Part shown: piece after piece, positions 16,077-27,157 of the stretch | Layout: each line of letters starts with the position of its first letter | Numbering within the stretch: the stretch's first letter is position 1 | Assembly (NCBI RefSeq): GCF_001653565.1 | Contig: NZ_LYPB01000045.1 | Span: 47,086 to 111,085, forward strand | Source of the DNA: Paenibacillus oryzisoli | GTDB lineage: Bacteria > Bacillota > Bacilli > Paenibacillales > NBRC-103111 | Length of the DNA stretch: 64,000 nucleotides | Direction: 5' to 3' | Notes under the pieces: generated by a model | Database searches by the model: none | What the model was told of the DNA's origin: nothing | The model's input: only the letters and a program-made list of their open reading frames with translations | Position numbers and translations under genes: made by a program

Positions 16077-17693
16077 TTATTTATTTACAAGTGTATCTTC
16101 ACTTTTACGCGGCGCTCTGGAACGATCACGATTTCCGGAGTTATTGCTTCCGTATTCGCGGTTTCTCGATGTTGAACTGCTTCCGCCTTCTCTGTTTGAA
16201 CCGTAGTCTCTGCTATCCTTACGCGGGTAACGTGAGCCACTGCTGGAGGAGTTGCCTGAACCGGAGCCACCATAGCCGCCACCTTGACGACGATCGCTTG
16301 AACCTGATCCTGAACCGTATCCGCCGCCAACACGTCTACCTGAGCTGCGAACATCGAATTTTTTCTTTCTTGCACGAATCGGATCCTCTGGTGTCAATTC
16401 AATCGCAAGATCTTTCTTGTCACCTGTAAGAAGTTTCATCGCTGCTGCAAGCAAGTTAACGGAATCGTATTGCTCAAGCATTTGGATTGCAAGACCTTTA
16501 AATTCGCCATGCTCTTCTTTTTGAAGCATATCCAGAATACGCTCAGCTGTCATTTTTTGTTTGCCTTCTACTGCTTCAGCAACGCTTGGCAAAGGTTTTT
16601 TGTTGATTTTGTGGCGTGTAACCTTCTCAATAAAGTGAAGGTGATCGATCTCACGTGGCGTTACGAAAGTCCAAGCCGTACCCTCTTTACCTGCACGACC
16701 TGTACGGCCGATACGGTGAACGTAGCTCTCTGGATCTTGCGGAAGGTCAAAGTTAATAACGTGTGTAACACCAGATACATCTAGTCCACGAGCAGCTACG
16801 TCAGTTGCTACTAGAACATCGATACTGCCATCACGGAATTTTCTCATGACGTTATCACGTTGATTTTGGGACAAGTCACCATGAAGACCCTCAGCGGCAT
16901 ACCCTCTCTTTTGAAGAGCTTCAGCCAACTCATCTACCCGACGCTTCGTGCGTCCGAAGATAATTGCCAAGTCTGGTGCTTCCATGTCGATCAAACGGCT
17001 AAGCGCTTCGAACTTTTGTTTCTCATGCAATTCAATGTAAGCTTGCTCGATCAAAGGAGCACTAACTTGTTTCGGGATAACCGAAACATGCTCTGGGTTT
17101 GTAAGGAATTGTTGAGCCAATTTCTGAATGTTCGTCGGCATCGTTGCAGAGAACAACATTGTGTGGCGTTCTGAAGGAACTAATTTAAGAATAGATTGGA
17201 TATCGTCCATGAAGCCCATATCGAGCATTTCATCTGCTTCATCCAAAATAACCGTTTGTACATCATCAAGTTTAATCGTTTTGCGGTTAATATGGTCAAG
17301 AAGACGTCCTGGTGTTCCGATAATGATTTGTGGTTTCTTTTTCAAAGCACGAATTTGTTTCACGATATCCTGTCCACCGTAAATTGGCAAGGAACGAATG
17401 CCTTTGAAACGACCGAGTTTTTCAATCTCTTCCGCAACCTGAATGGCAAGTTCCCGTGTAGGACACATGATCAAAGCTGAAATACGCTCTTCTTTTACAT
17501 TGATTTTATTAACTAGCGGAATACCGAATGCTGCCGTTTTACCAGTTCCCGTCTGTGCTTGCCCGATCAAATCACGGCCTTCCATGGCCAGTGGTATTGT
17601 TTTCTCTTGAATGGGTGTGGACTCTTCAAAGCCCATCTCCGTAATCGCACGTAGTACTGATGCGTCTAAACCAAACTCCTGAAATGTTTTCAA
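16077..17693 (-). CDS. cshA: DEAD-box RNA helicase CshA
   Basis: A 538-aa ATP-dependent RNA helicase of the RNA degradosome and cold-shock response. Walker A AQTGTGKT is at 46-53, DEAD at 151-154, SAT at 182-184 and HRIGRTGR in the second RecA domain (about 325). The last 90 residues are a Gly/Ser/Arg/Tyr-rich unstructured tail typical of CshA. An AAGGAG site precedes the ATG. The 5' leader of about 150 nt contains no recognised riboswitch. Confidence 0.93.
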   Translation of the reverse strand: MKTFQEFGLDASVLRAITEMGFEESTPIQEKTIPLAMEGRDLIGQAQTGTGKTAAFGIPLVNKINVKEERISALIMCPTRELAIQVAEEIEKLGRFKGIRSLPIYGGQDIVKQIRALKKKPQIIIGTPGRLLDHINRKTIKLDDVQTVILDEADEMLDMGFMDDIQSILKLVPSERHTMLFSATMPTNIQKLAQQFLTNPEHVSVIPKQVSAPLIEQAYIELHEKQKFEALSRLIDMEAPDLAIIFGRTKRRVDELAEALQKRGYAAEGLHGDLSQNQRDNVMRKFRDGSIDVLVATDVAARGLDVSGVTHVINFDLPQDPESYVHRIGRTGRAGKEGTAWTFVTPREIDHLHFIEKVTRHKINKKPLPSVAEAVEGKQKMTAERILDMLQKEEHGEFKGLAIQMLEQYDSVNLLAAAMKLLTGDKKDLAIELTPEDPIRARKKKFDVRSSGRRVGGGYGSGSGSSDRRQGGGYGGSGSGNSSSSGSRYPRKDSRDYGSNREGGSSSTSRNREYGSNNSGNRDRSRAPRKSEDTLVNK

Positions 17694-17852
17694 ATAAATT
17701 CAATCTCCTTTTGTACAGGGCAGGCTAATGCCTTGTATCTTTTTTACCCTTAAGTACGACTTCCTATCCGTCTCTATAGTTTCTTGGTGGAATACACTTT
17801 CGATTCGTCATCTTCCATGATCCAACTGGCCGCCCTTAAGAACATCTAAAAT

Positions 17853-17861
17853 ATTATAGCA
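17853..17861 (-). promoter_or_regulatory. Extended -10 promoter of cshA
   Basis: Minus-strand TGC-TATAAT; the -35 region is poor. It implies a leader of about 150 nt ahead of cshA, common for cold-shock genes. Confidence 0.5.
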
Positions 17862-17978
17862 CAAGTGATATACACATTGCCAGTGGCTACTTTTAACGAT
17901 TCGAACGAAACCGAATGAATAAGCAACTCGTATTAAAGGGGAGAACAATAAAACGGAATCGAACAGAGGAGAGTTTCT

Positions 17979-18515
17979 ATGTCCATATTTAAACGTGTCA
18001 GCAACATTCTACGCAGTAATAAGGAGCAACCACCTTCTACCGCATCCGCAGGTAATCCTTTGGAAGTCGCACGTGTTGGCGATATCGTCAGTGTAGACTT
18101 AGAAGAATACGTCATCTCCGGTAAAGTCATCTATTTTGACCGCGGCTTTGAGCCACATCGCTACGCTTATTATCTACAAAGCGGCAAAAATATTCAGTGC
18201 TTGATTGTGGAAAAAGGCAGAACCTACGACTGCTTCCTTTGCAGCTTTATCGAAGGAGCTTTGGATGATCCCAATGATGTTCCTACGCGATTAGAGTTAG
18301 ATGGCGATGTCACTTTTGATCTGGAATTTCATCGCAACGACGTTTCACGAACAGAGGGCAACACCGATTTCCGCAGTGGCGATGATATCATATTTTGGCG
18401 ATATTTTGGACCGGACCAGCGCTTCTTCTTCCTACAATGGCAAGACGGTAAATTCATTGCTCTAGAAGGCGAACGTACCCCAGGCAACCAGATAAAATTT
18501 TTGAAAAATTCTTAA
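17979..18515 (+). CDS. DUF4178 protein
   Basis: A 178-aa soluble protein. After a polar N-terminus, residues 30-170 form a beta-rich domain with RVGDIVSVDLEEYVISGKV and the aromatic FFFLQWQDGKFIALEGE, the pattern of DUF4178. Function is unknown. An AGAGGAGAG site precedes the ATG. The DUF4247 gene follows 80 bp later; the two families are often neighbours as far as I recall. Confidence 0.8.
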   Translation: MSIFKRVSNILRSNKEQPPSTASAGNPLEVARVGDIVSVDLEEYVISGKVIYFDRGFEPHRYAYYLQSGKNIQCLIVEKGRTYDCFLCSFIEGALDDPNDVPTRLELDGDVTFDLEFHRNDVSRTEGNTDFRSGDDIIFWRYFGPDQRFFFLQWQDGKFIALEGERTPGNQIKFLKNS

Positions 18516-18595
18516 AATCGACACTGATGACGATAAAGCTATGTTATCATGAAAGCATGTTTCCGAAACACCCCTGAAAGGAGGACTACAAGACA

Positions 18596-19300
18596 ATGAA
18601 GAGATGGACTTCATGGCTTTCCTTCATCCTTATTATCGCTCTTCTTACCGCTTGTGGCGCAGATGCCGGACGTTATATCAAGGATGAATATCCTTTAGTA
18701 AGTGTTGATGGCAAGGGAACCACCATGTCTAAGGTTTACGCGGTTGAAGGCAAGAACGTACCCACAGTTGCCAATGAACTGGCTGCCAAAGAAACACCCA
18801 AAGAGAAGAGTAAAGAATCTGATGATCAGATGTTCCTTGTCTATAGGGACAAGGTTATTAATATCCAGAAAGATCCAAGTGATAGTAACAATACTTTAGT
18901 TCAGCTCGATAGCATTGAATATGCCAAGACTCATTATGACTCCTCCTTCTTGCAAGGCTATTTAACCGCTACGCTGCTTCAATCCATTTTCGGTGGCGGA
19001 TGGAATAACAATAGAGGAGCTTCATATGATTACCGCGGCTACACGAAGACGCCAACTTATAAGGCAACAACACCAAATACAGGTTCAACCAATGGTTCAA
19101 CCAAAGCAACGAAACCCACAACATCCGATCGTACGGGAGGTTTCACGAGTGGTGCAGCAAATCCAAGCTCTGGAAGCTCTTCAACGGCCCGGAAGAATGA
19201 TGGTTCAACGACTAACAAAGTAACGAAGCCATCTTCAAGTAAATCAAGTACAAGCAAGCCAAGTACAACCAAGAAAACAGGCTCCTTCAAGCGCCGATAA
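18596..19300 (+). CDS. DUF4247 lipoprotein
   Basis: A 234-aa predicted lipoprotein. The lipobox LLTAC puts the lipidated cysteine at residue 20. A DUF4247 domain follows (about 25-140). The last 90 residues are low-complexity Ser/Thr/Lys/Pro (SSSKSSTSKPSTTKK), likely a cell-wall-spanning tail. Function is unknown. A strong AAAGGAGGA site precedes the ATG. Confidence 0.85.
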   Translation: MKRWTSWLSFILIIALLTACGADAGRYIKDEYPLVSVDGKGTTMSKVYAVEGKNVPTVANELAAKETPKEKSKESDDQMFLVYRDKVINIQKDPSDSNNTLVQLDSIEYAKTHYDSSFLQGYLTATLLQSIFGGGWNNNRGASYDYRGYTKTPTYKATTPNTGSTNGSTKATKPTTSDRTGGFTSGAANPSSGSSSTARKNDGSTTNKVTKPSSSKSSTSKPSTTKKTGSFKRR

Positions 19301-19311
19301 ATTTCACGAAT

Positions 19312-19346
19312 AAGCTGCTGTCCATCTTTTGGACACAGCTTTTTTA
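19312..19346 (+). terminator. Intrinsic terminator after the DUF4247 gene
   Basis: AAGCTGCTGTCC / GGACACAGCTT followed by TTTTT. Confidence 0.85.
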
Positions 19347-19448
19347 TGTTTTTCGAATTAATTAACCATCGTCTAAATAATGATTGCAGTTTTATAAGAA
19401 TGAATTATACTTGCAATATGCTGCATACTATTTTAGAGGTGATTTGTT

Positions 19449-20270
19449 TTGAAAAAGGCGCTAGACGTTGTAATCATTCTAGTTGGCGCACTGCTTGTCG
19501 CAGTTGGCTTCAATATGTTCCTTATTCCCCATCAGTTGCTTAGCGGTGGTGTTTCGGGGATAGCAATGATTATTGGATATTTTACGGATTATAATATCGG
19601 CTTTCTTTATTTATTGTTTAATATGCCTCTCATGATCTGGGGACTTGTATCCATTGGTAAACGATTCATCATAATTAGTGTTGCCTCAGTCGTGTTGACG
19701 ACTTGGATGATGCAATTAATCCCTATGAACTTCGTAGCCAAAGATTCCATGCTAGGTGCAGTATTTGGCGGTGTTCTCATCGGAATCGGCAGTGGAATTA
19801 CGCTACGTATTGGCGGCTCCAGCGGCGGCTTCGATATTGTCGGCCTCATTTTAACCCGGAAATACGATTTCCCTCTTGGCACTATCCTATCTTCCATGAA
19901 CGGAATTGTTATTGTCGCACTTGGTTATTTCAAAGATAACTGGGATCTTGCATTATTTTCAATGTTAGCAATTTTCATTAGCGGGAAAACTGTTGATATG
20001 ATACATATCCGCCATATTAAAGTAACCGCGTTCATTGTAACGAAGCATAGGGATGCCATTATTAATAAGCTGCTTATGATCCCTAGAGGGGTAACACTTA
20101 TTAAAACGGAAGGTGCCTATACAAAGCAGCAGCATGATATGCTAATGACGGTTACGACGCGATATGAACTCGTGGAATTAAAGCGAATTATTAAAGAAAT
20201 TGACCCGAAAGCGTTCGTAAATATTGTGGAAACTGTCGGCGTTGTAGGGGAATTTCGAAAGCCCCATTGA
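19449..20270 (+). CDS. YitT-family membrane protein
   Basis: A 273-aa protein with five or six membrane helices (the YitT/DUF161 unit, about 1-180) and the cytoplasmic DUF2179 domain at the C-terminus (about 190-270, with TLIKTEGAYT). The glycine-rich IGSGITLRIGGSSGGFDI is typical. Function is unknown. Start is TTG 19449 with GAGGTGAT upstream. Confidence 0.88.
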   Translation: MKKALDVVIILVGALLVAVGFNMFLIPHQLLSGGVSGIAMIIGYFTDYNIGFLYLLFNMPLMIWGLVSIGKRFIIISVASVVLTTWMMQLIPMNFVAKDSMLGAVFGGVLIGIGSGITLRIGGSSGGFDIVGLILTRKYDFPLGTILSSMNGIVIVALGYFKDNWDLALFSMLAIFISGKTVDMIHIRHIKVTAFIVTKHRDAIINKLLMIPRGVTLIKTEGAYTKQQHDMLMTVTTRYELVELKRIIKEIDPKAFVNIVETVGVVGEFRKPH

Positions 20271-20400
20271 TAAATTAGCCAACTGCCCCTTTATTCCATT
20301 TTGAATTGTGTTATAATGAATATAATTTCATATAGTTCTGGTTTTCATCGATGGTAGGTTCAGGCGTAGTTCTTATTCTAATCTTCTGATTGGAAGGGTG

Positions 20401-20595
20401 ATGCTTGTGGAGACAGTCAAATTATCCAGGATTGTAATGAAATTAACGCCCGAGTTGTATCCCTCTTTAACCAACAATGAGTTGGAATCCGAGATCGTAC
20501 TAAGATTCGGTATAGAGGCACTCGCAGCGGAAGATGTCATGGAAATTATTCAATTTAGCATTTCGGAACATCATAAGGACACCCTGTACCATTAA
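20401..20595 (+). CDS. Small hypothetical protein, about 64 aa
   Basis: I do not recognise it. The protein is helical and acidic, without a signal or membrane segment (VETVKLSRIVMKL, then ELESEIVLRFGIEALAAEDVMEI). The start is uncertain: ATG 20401 is very close to GGAAGG (20392-20397), and GTG 20407 has better spacing. The stop codon lies inside the loop of a strong terminator, which supports a real gene. Confidence 0.6.
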   Translation: MLVETVKLSRIVMKLTPELYPSLTNNELESEIVLRFGIEALAAEDVMEIIQFSISEHHKDTLYH

Positions 20596-20608
20596 GGGTG
20601 TCTTTTTT
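20577..20608 (+). terminator. Intrinsic terminator overlapping the small gene's end
   Basis: GGACACCCT / AGGGTGTC followed by TTTTTT. The TAA stop at 20593-20595 is in the loop. Confidence 0.85.
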
Positions 20609-20718
20609 GCATATCTTTTGCGTATCATGTTATTAAAATTGTAATAAATAGGCTATATGGGTTATGATAAGTCCATGATATACTATAGGTAACATAAACT
20701 TTACTGGAGGTGTCTGGA

Positions 20719-20943
20719 ATGGGAGCTCTATCTCCTTGGCACATCATTCTCATTGCGATCGTTGCCCTGCTTTTATTTGGGCCTAATAAACTGCCAGAGC
20801 TTGGACGAGGTTTCGGCAAAATGTTCCGCGAGTTCAAAGATGCAACAAATGGAAACGGCAATAACTCATCAGCAGATGATCAACCTACGCTTGCACGGAA
20901 AGAAATTAATCCCGAAGTATCGAATAGCGAATCGAATAAGTAA
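20719..20943 (+). CDS. tatA: Sec-independent translocase TatA
   Basis: A 74-aa TatA/TatE-type pore subunit of the twin-arginine export system. The N-terminal helix ends in the LLFGPNKLPELGR hinge, followed by the amphipathic helix FGKMFREFKDAT and a polar tail. ATG 20719 follows GGAGG. No tatC is adjacent. Confidence 0.92.
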   Translation: MGALSPWHIILIAIVALLLFGPNKLPELGRGFGKMFREFKDATNGNGNNSSADDQPTLARKEINPEVSNSESNK

Positions 20944-20947
20944 GTCC

Positions 20948-20985
20948 AAGCACCTGGAGGCCAAGCTTCTAGGTGTTTTTATTTT
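20948..20985 (+). terminator. Intrinsic terminator of tatA
   Basis: CACCTGGAGG-CCAAG-CTTCTAGGTG followed by a T-run. The apex GGAGGCCAAGCTTC is identical to that of the tpx terminator. Confidence 0.88.
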
Positions 20986-21111
20986 AAATCCTACTTAAGA
21001 CTGTTTCATCTGTGCCAAATGACTCATACAAACTTCTACAAAAGCCTACAAATTTCCTCTGTGCGTAGTTTCCCGCTTGGCTTATAATAAAAGCTAGAAA
21101 CAAGGATTGGA

Positions 21112-22320
21112 GTGGACTTATACATCATGGAAATTTTACTTGCCTCACTTGCCCTCATTTGGGGGAATGTCACGGCTGCTAACCCCGATGCAAGCTTTGA
21201 ACAGCTTGTGCAAGCTTCGCTAGATGCGAAGAACGCTGTTGCTATCGTTCAACCCGTCAACCCTACGACTCCTGCGGATACTACGGATCCACTCGCACCT
21301 GTCAATAAGGTAGATCCACAGAAAGATGCCCCTATCGTTAAAGGGATCTACTCCACTGCTCACAGTGCTGGCGGCTCACGACTTAATACGCTCGTAAAAC
21401 TTCTTGATGATACCGATTTGAATGCCATGGTTATTGATGTGAAAGATGACTGGGGCTACATCACTTGGGAAACTGGGAATGCAGAACTCGATGCATTGGG
21501 AACAACTCAGAAAATTATTGGCAATATGCCAGGTTTGATGACAACACTTCAAGAGCATAACATTTATCCAATTGCTCGAATTGTTGTATTCAAAGACACC
21601 ATCCTTGCCAAGAAAAAACCGGAATTGTCTTTCGTTAATCCAGACGGCACGCTGTGGGATAACGGGAAAAAACCGGCTGACAGCTTTGTCAATCCGTACA
21701 GCAAAGATGTATGGGATTACAATATCGCTGTAGCCAAAGAAGCTGTCAAAGCAGGCTTCAAAGAAATTCAGTTTGATTATGTCCGTTTCCCAGAAGGCTT
21801 CGAGAAACGCGCGGATGTTCTCAAATATACCAAAGATGAGCGTTCACGGATTGATGCAGTCTCTTCTTTCGTCAAATATGCGAGAGAGCAATTATCTCCA
21901 TTAGGTGTTCGCGTCTCGGTCGACATTTTCGGATACGCAGCTTCTGTGCCTGCTGCTGAAGGTATTGGTCAAGATTTCGAGAAAATTTCACAAAATGTCG
22001 ATGTTATCGCTCCAATGATTTATCCAAGCCATTACAGCACAGGTTGGTTCGGCTCCAAAGTACCTGATGCTGCACCGTATGCCACTATCAATGGCGCTTC
22101 CAAGGATACAACGAAGAAGCTCGAAGCTATTGACAAAAAGGGTTGGAAGCCTGTTGTCCGACCTTGGATACAAGACTTTACTGCTTCTTGGGTACCAGGC
22201 TATATTAAATACGGCAAGCATGAATTAGATGAGCAAATTCGAGCTTTGAAGGATAACGGCGTCAATGAGTATTTGTTGTGGAATGCCAACAATAATTACA
22301 CGGCTAACGTCAATTATTAA
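21112..22320 (+). CDS. DUF4015 putative glycoside hydrolase, secreted
   Basis: A 402-aa protein with a signal peptide (MEILLASLALIWGNVTAA). A Pro/Thr linker follows, then a TIM-barrel-like domain from about residue 80 (KGIYSTAHSAGG...). The conserved acidic segments DVKDDWG and QFDYVRFPEG are the DUF4015 hallmarks. The substrate is unknown; a role on cell-wall or extracellular glycans is inferred. GTG 21112 has AAGGA at good spacing; ATG 21127 is the alternative and keeps the signal peptide. Confidence 0.82.
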   Translation: MDLYIMEILLASLALIWGNVTAANPDASFEQLVQASLDAKNAVAIVQPVNPTTPADTTDPLAPVNKVDPQKDAPIVKGIYSTAHSAGGSRLNTLVKLLDDTDLNAMVIDVKDDWGYITWETGNAELDALGTTQKIIGNMPGLMTTLQEHNIYPIARIVVFKDTILAKKKPELSFVNPDGTLWDNGKKPADSFVNPYSKDVWDYNIAVAKEAVKAGFKEIQFDYVRFPEGFEKRADVLKYTKDERSRIDAVSSFVKYAREQLSPLGVRVSVDIFGYAASVPAAEGIGQDFEKISQNVDVIAPMIYPSHYSTGWFGSKVPDAAPYATINGASKDTTKKLEAIDKKGWKPVVRPWIQDFTASWVPGYIKYGKHELDEQIRALKDNGVNEYLLWNANNNYTANVNY

Positions 22321-22334
22321 TCGTCACATGTGAT

Positions 22335-22373
22335 AATCCCCCGAGAGCATCCCTATGCGCTCGGGGGATTTTT
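22335..22373 (+). terminator. Intrinsic terminator after the DUF4015 gene
   Basis: AATCCCCCGAG / CTCGGGGGATTTTT. Confidence 0.9.
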
Positions 22374-22455
22374 ACAGAGGGTCCGTGTTTACTTTCGGTT
22401 TCCATTTCATTTATCATGGTAGTATTCTTTTCAATACTAATAAGGATGTGATGAT

Positions 22456-23412
22456 ATGCTGAAAATAGTTGCTGTGACAGGTATGAATCTAACTTCAATG
22501 AGAGAGCAAATCCCGCCAGATTTGAAAGAACGCATCGAGTTTCATTGGTTTGCCTCTTCTAAGGATGCTGGCGACATGCTCCCTGACGCTGACGTGATCA
22601 TCTCAGCAGGTCGATTACACCCTGACATCGTAAGTCGCGCCTCTAAGTTAAAGTGGGTGCAAACCTTATCCGCTGGGGTTGATAAACTGCCACTTGCAGA
22701 GCTGGCTAAACGTCAAGTAACGGTTACGAATGCTAGAGGTGTTCACACCATTCAAATGAGTGAATTTGCTTTGAGTCTCATGCTGCAATGGGTTCGGAAA
22801 GCTAATTTACTTCATGATAATCAGCAAGGGCAAGTGTGGGATAATCAAGTTCGCTTCGGTGAATTGCATGGTAAAACACTAGGCATTATCGGGGCTGGAG
22901 CCATCGGTGAAGCGGTTGCTCGAAAGGCCAAAGCATTCGATATGTCAGTCATTGGTTTGAATCGTTCCGGGGTACCACAAGCAGCCTTTGATACGACAGT
23001 TCACGGTGAAGAAGGTCTACAATTACTGCTAACACAAAGCGATTTCATTATCGTTCTGCTTCCAAGTACGACGAAAACGCGAGGCTTCTTGCAAAAAGAA
23101 CATCTAGCCCTTATGAAGCCTAGTGCTTTCTTCATTAATTTGGCTCGCGGCGATGTGCTCGATGAACATGCATTGATTCAAGCCTTGCAAGAAGGCAAAC
23201 TTGCTGGCGCAGCTTTAGATGTTTTTGAGCAAGAGCCGTTACCCGCTACTTCCCCAATTTGGGGTATGAAGAATGTCATCCTAACCCCCCATATTGCTGG
23301 GTCATCTGTTCATTATACAGATCGCGTGTCCACCATTTTCTACCACAATTTGCGCGTGATGCTGGACGGTGGAGAAATGATCAATGTAGTGGATCTAACA
23401 GAAGGTTATTAG
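22456..23412 (+). CDS. D-2-hydroxyacid dehydrogenase (NAD-dependent)
   Basis: A 318-aa enzyme of the D-isomer-specific dehydrogenase family. The nucleotide-binding GIIGAGAIGEAVA is near residue 140. The catalytic arginine is in NLARGD, the glutamate in DVFEQEPLP and the histidine in TPHIAGSS. It reduces 2-keto acids to D-2-hydroxy acids or the reverse; the substrate (glyoxylate, phosphoglycerate or other) cannot be told. AAGGATGTGATG precedes the start. Confidence 0.88.
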   Translation: MLKIVAVTGMNLTSMREQIPPDLKERIEFHWFASSKDAGDMLPDADVIISAGRLHPDIVSRASKLKWVQTLSAGVDKLPLAELAKRQVTVTNARGVHTIQMSEFALSLMLQWVRKANLLHDNQQGQVWDNQVRFGELHGKTLGIIGAGAIGEAVARKAKAFDMSVIGLNRSGVPQAAFDTTVHGEEGLQLLLTQSDFIIVLLPSTTKTRGFLQKEHLALMKPSAFFINLARGDVLDEHALIQALQEGKLAGAALDVFEQEPLPATSPIWGMKNVILTPHIAGSSVHYTDRVSTIFYHNLRVMLDGGEMINVVDLTEGY

Positions 23413-23426
23413 ACACGGAAGGCAGA

Positions 23427-23477
23427 TAAAGCCACTTATCCTACTGTAACACTGAGGATAAGTGGCTTTCTTTTTTT
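23427..23477. terminator. Intrinsic terminator between the dehydrogenase and serS
   Basis: AAAGCCACTTATCC / GGATAAGTGGCTTT then TTTTTTT, between converging genes. Confidence 0.9.
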
Positions 23478-24756
23478 AAACGCGAATCGCTTCCAAACCT
23501 CGCATATACGGTCGCAACGCTGGTGGAATATAAATCGAGCCATCCGCCTGTTGGTGATTTTCCAGTAGTGGAATAAGGATTCGTGGCGAAGCAACAGCTG
23601 TATTATTCAGTGTGTAACAATAGCGCAATACACCTTCTTGATCCCGATACCGCAAATTACTGCGTCTAGCTTGGAAATCCAGTAGGCTTGACGAAGAATG
23701 CGTTTCACCGTATGCCCCGCGGCTGGGCATCCACGTTTCGATATCGAATTGTTTGTAGTTCTTGGCACCCATGTCTCCCGAACAAACGGCTACAACGCGA
23801 TAAGGCAGTTCTAAACATGCAAGTAAATCCTCCGCATTCCGTGTGATTGCCTGCAGCATGCGCTCTGCCTCATCCCTATTATTTTCACAAAGGATTACCT
23901 GCTCAACCTTCGCAAATTGATGGACACGATATAACCCCCGCACATCTCTTCCCGCCGAGCCCGCTTCTTTCCGGAAGCAATTCGACACAGCCGCTAACTG
24001 AATTGGCCCCTCCGTGAGATCCACGATTTCTCCAGCAAAGTACGAAACTAATGGACCTTCCGATGTACCCACCAGCCATGTGTTGTCCTCAGGAAGCTCA
24101 TACGTTTGATCTTTACCAGTTGGGAAGAAAGCTGCATTGAGTAACGTTTCCTCCCGTACCATAAGCGGCACATCCATAACCGTAAAGCCACGATCCGTTA
24201 GCAGGTCTACCGCCAATTGTTGAACAGCCCTATGCAAATAAAGCCCCATTCCCTTGAGATAATAGTTCCTGCTTCCCGCTATCTTGACTCCTCTAGCAAC
24301 ATCGATGATATTTAGCGCCTCACCTAGCTGAAGGTGATCTCTCATCTCGAATTCAAAATTCGGTTTATCACCAACAACCTTTAGCTCTACGTTTTCTTGG
24401 TCGCTCTCACCTATTGGCGTATCTGGCGAAGCTAGATTCGGTATTTTCAGCATAAGCTCCTTGAACCGCTGATCATACGCGTTCAGTTCCGCTTCGAGTA
24501 GTACTAAACCTTGATTCCAGCTGCGTACTTGCTCCTTCAAGGTTTCTGCCTCCGCGTCTTTCCTCTGCATCATAAGCGATCCGATCTGCTCCGAGGCCCG
24601 ATTACGGTCCTCTCTCAACAAATCTACTTGGCCCTGATAATCCCTTTTCTTCTCATCGACCATGAGCAATTCTTCAACGTAGCAATCGACTCCTTTTTGA
24701 ATCGCTGCTGCTTTCACTTGTTCTGGGTTGTTACGAATCCATTTGATATCCAGCAT
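23476..24756 (-). CDS. serS: Seryl-tRNA synthetase
   Basis: A 426-aa class II synthetase. The N-terminal long coiled-coil arm (about 30-100) binds the tRNA variable arm. The catalytic domain has the motif 2 region FRKEAGSAGRDVRGLYRVHQF and motif 3 near the C-terminus (LNNTAVASPRILIPLLE). It charges tRNA-Ser and is controlled by the T-box leader immediately upstream. Confidence 0.97.
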   Translation of the reverse strand: MLDIKWIRNNPEQVKAAAIQKGVDCYVEELLMVDEKKRDYQGQVDLLREDRNRASEQIGSLMMQRKDAEAETLKEQVRSWNQGLVLLEAELNAYDQRFKELMLKIPNLASPDTPIGESDQENVELKVVGDKPNFEFEMRDHLQLGEALNIIDVARGVKIAGSRNYYLKGMGLYLHRAVQQLAVDLLTDRGFTVMDVPLMVREETLLNAAFFPTGKDQTYELPEDNTWLVGTSEGPLVSYFAGEIVDLTEGPIQLAAVSNCFRKEAGSAGRDVRGLYRVHQFAKVEQVILCENNRDEAERMLQAITRNAEDLLACLELPYRVVAVCSGDMGAKNYKQFDIETWMPSRGAYGETHSSSSLLDFQARRSNLRYRDQEGVLRYCYTLNNTAVASPRILIPLLENHQQADGSIYIPPALRPYMRGLEAIRV

Positions 24757-24779
24757 ATCCCGTCACCGCTTCCTCTTCG

Positions 24780-25002
24780 TATATGTGAAAAAGACAAAAA
24801 ACGCCCTCAGTCCGATTGGGACGAGGAGCGTTCTGCTCGCGGTGCCACCCAACTTGATGATGACATGAAAGGTCATCATCCGCTTGGTTCCGCGATAACG
24901 GGCGGTCCGACTTATTTAGTGAGAAAGGAAACATCCTTCCGATCGTCATAAGTGTCTCCGAGTTGGATGCTCTTCATAGACATGATGTCGATGTATATGT
25001 TG
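24780..25002 (-). promoter_or_regulatory. T-box riboswitch, serine type, ahead of serS
   Basis: A minus-strand leader of about 220 nt. The T-box core GGGTGGCACCGCG is at 24850-24838, followed by a terminator hairpin ending in TTTTTT (24833-24796). In the antiterminator bulge, TGGC pairs with the GCCA end expected of tRNA-Ser (discriminator G). A UCC specifier followed by A is visible in the stem I region. Uncharged tRNA-Ser should favour read-through into serS. Confidence 0.92.
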
Positions 25003-25008
25003 TACGCA

Positions 25009-25037
25009 ATTATAGCTGAAATACGAATGAAGATCAA
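25009..25037 (-). promoter_or_regulatory. Promoter of the serS leader
   Basis: Minus-strand TTGATC (25037-25032), 17-bp spacer, TATAAT (25014-25009). Confidence 0.75.
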
Positions 25038-25058
25038 CACTGAATCTCATAATTAGGC

Positions 25059-27134
<2,076 letters not shown>

Positions 27135-27157
<23 letters not shown>

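Noticed and set aside
16067..16429. 120-codon plus-strand frame opposite the cshA tail
   Set aside because: It mirrors the low-complexity Gly/Ser/Arg tail of CshA; a shadow of a real gene.
24511..24951. 146-codon plus-strand frame through the serS start and T-box
   Set aside because: Antisense to serS and to the T-box leader; no RBS and no recognisable protein.
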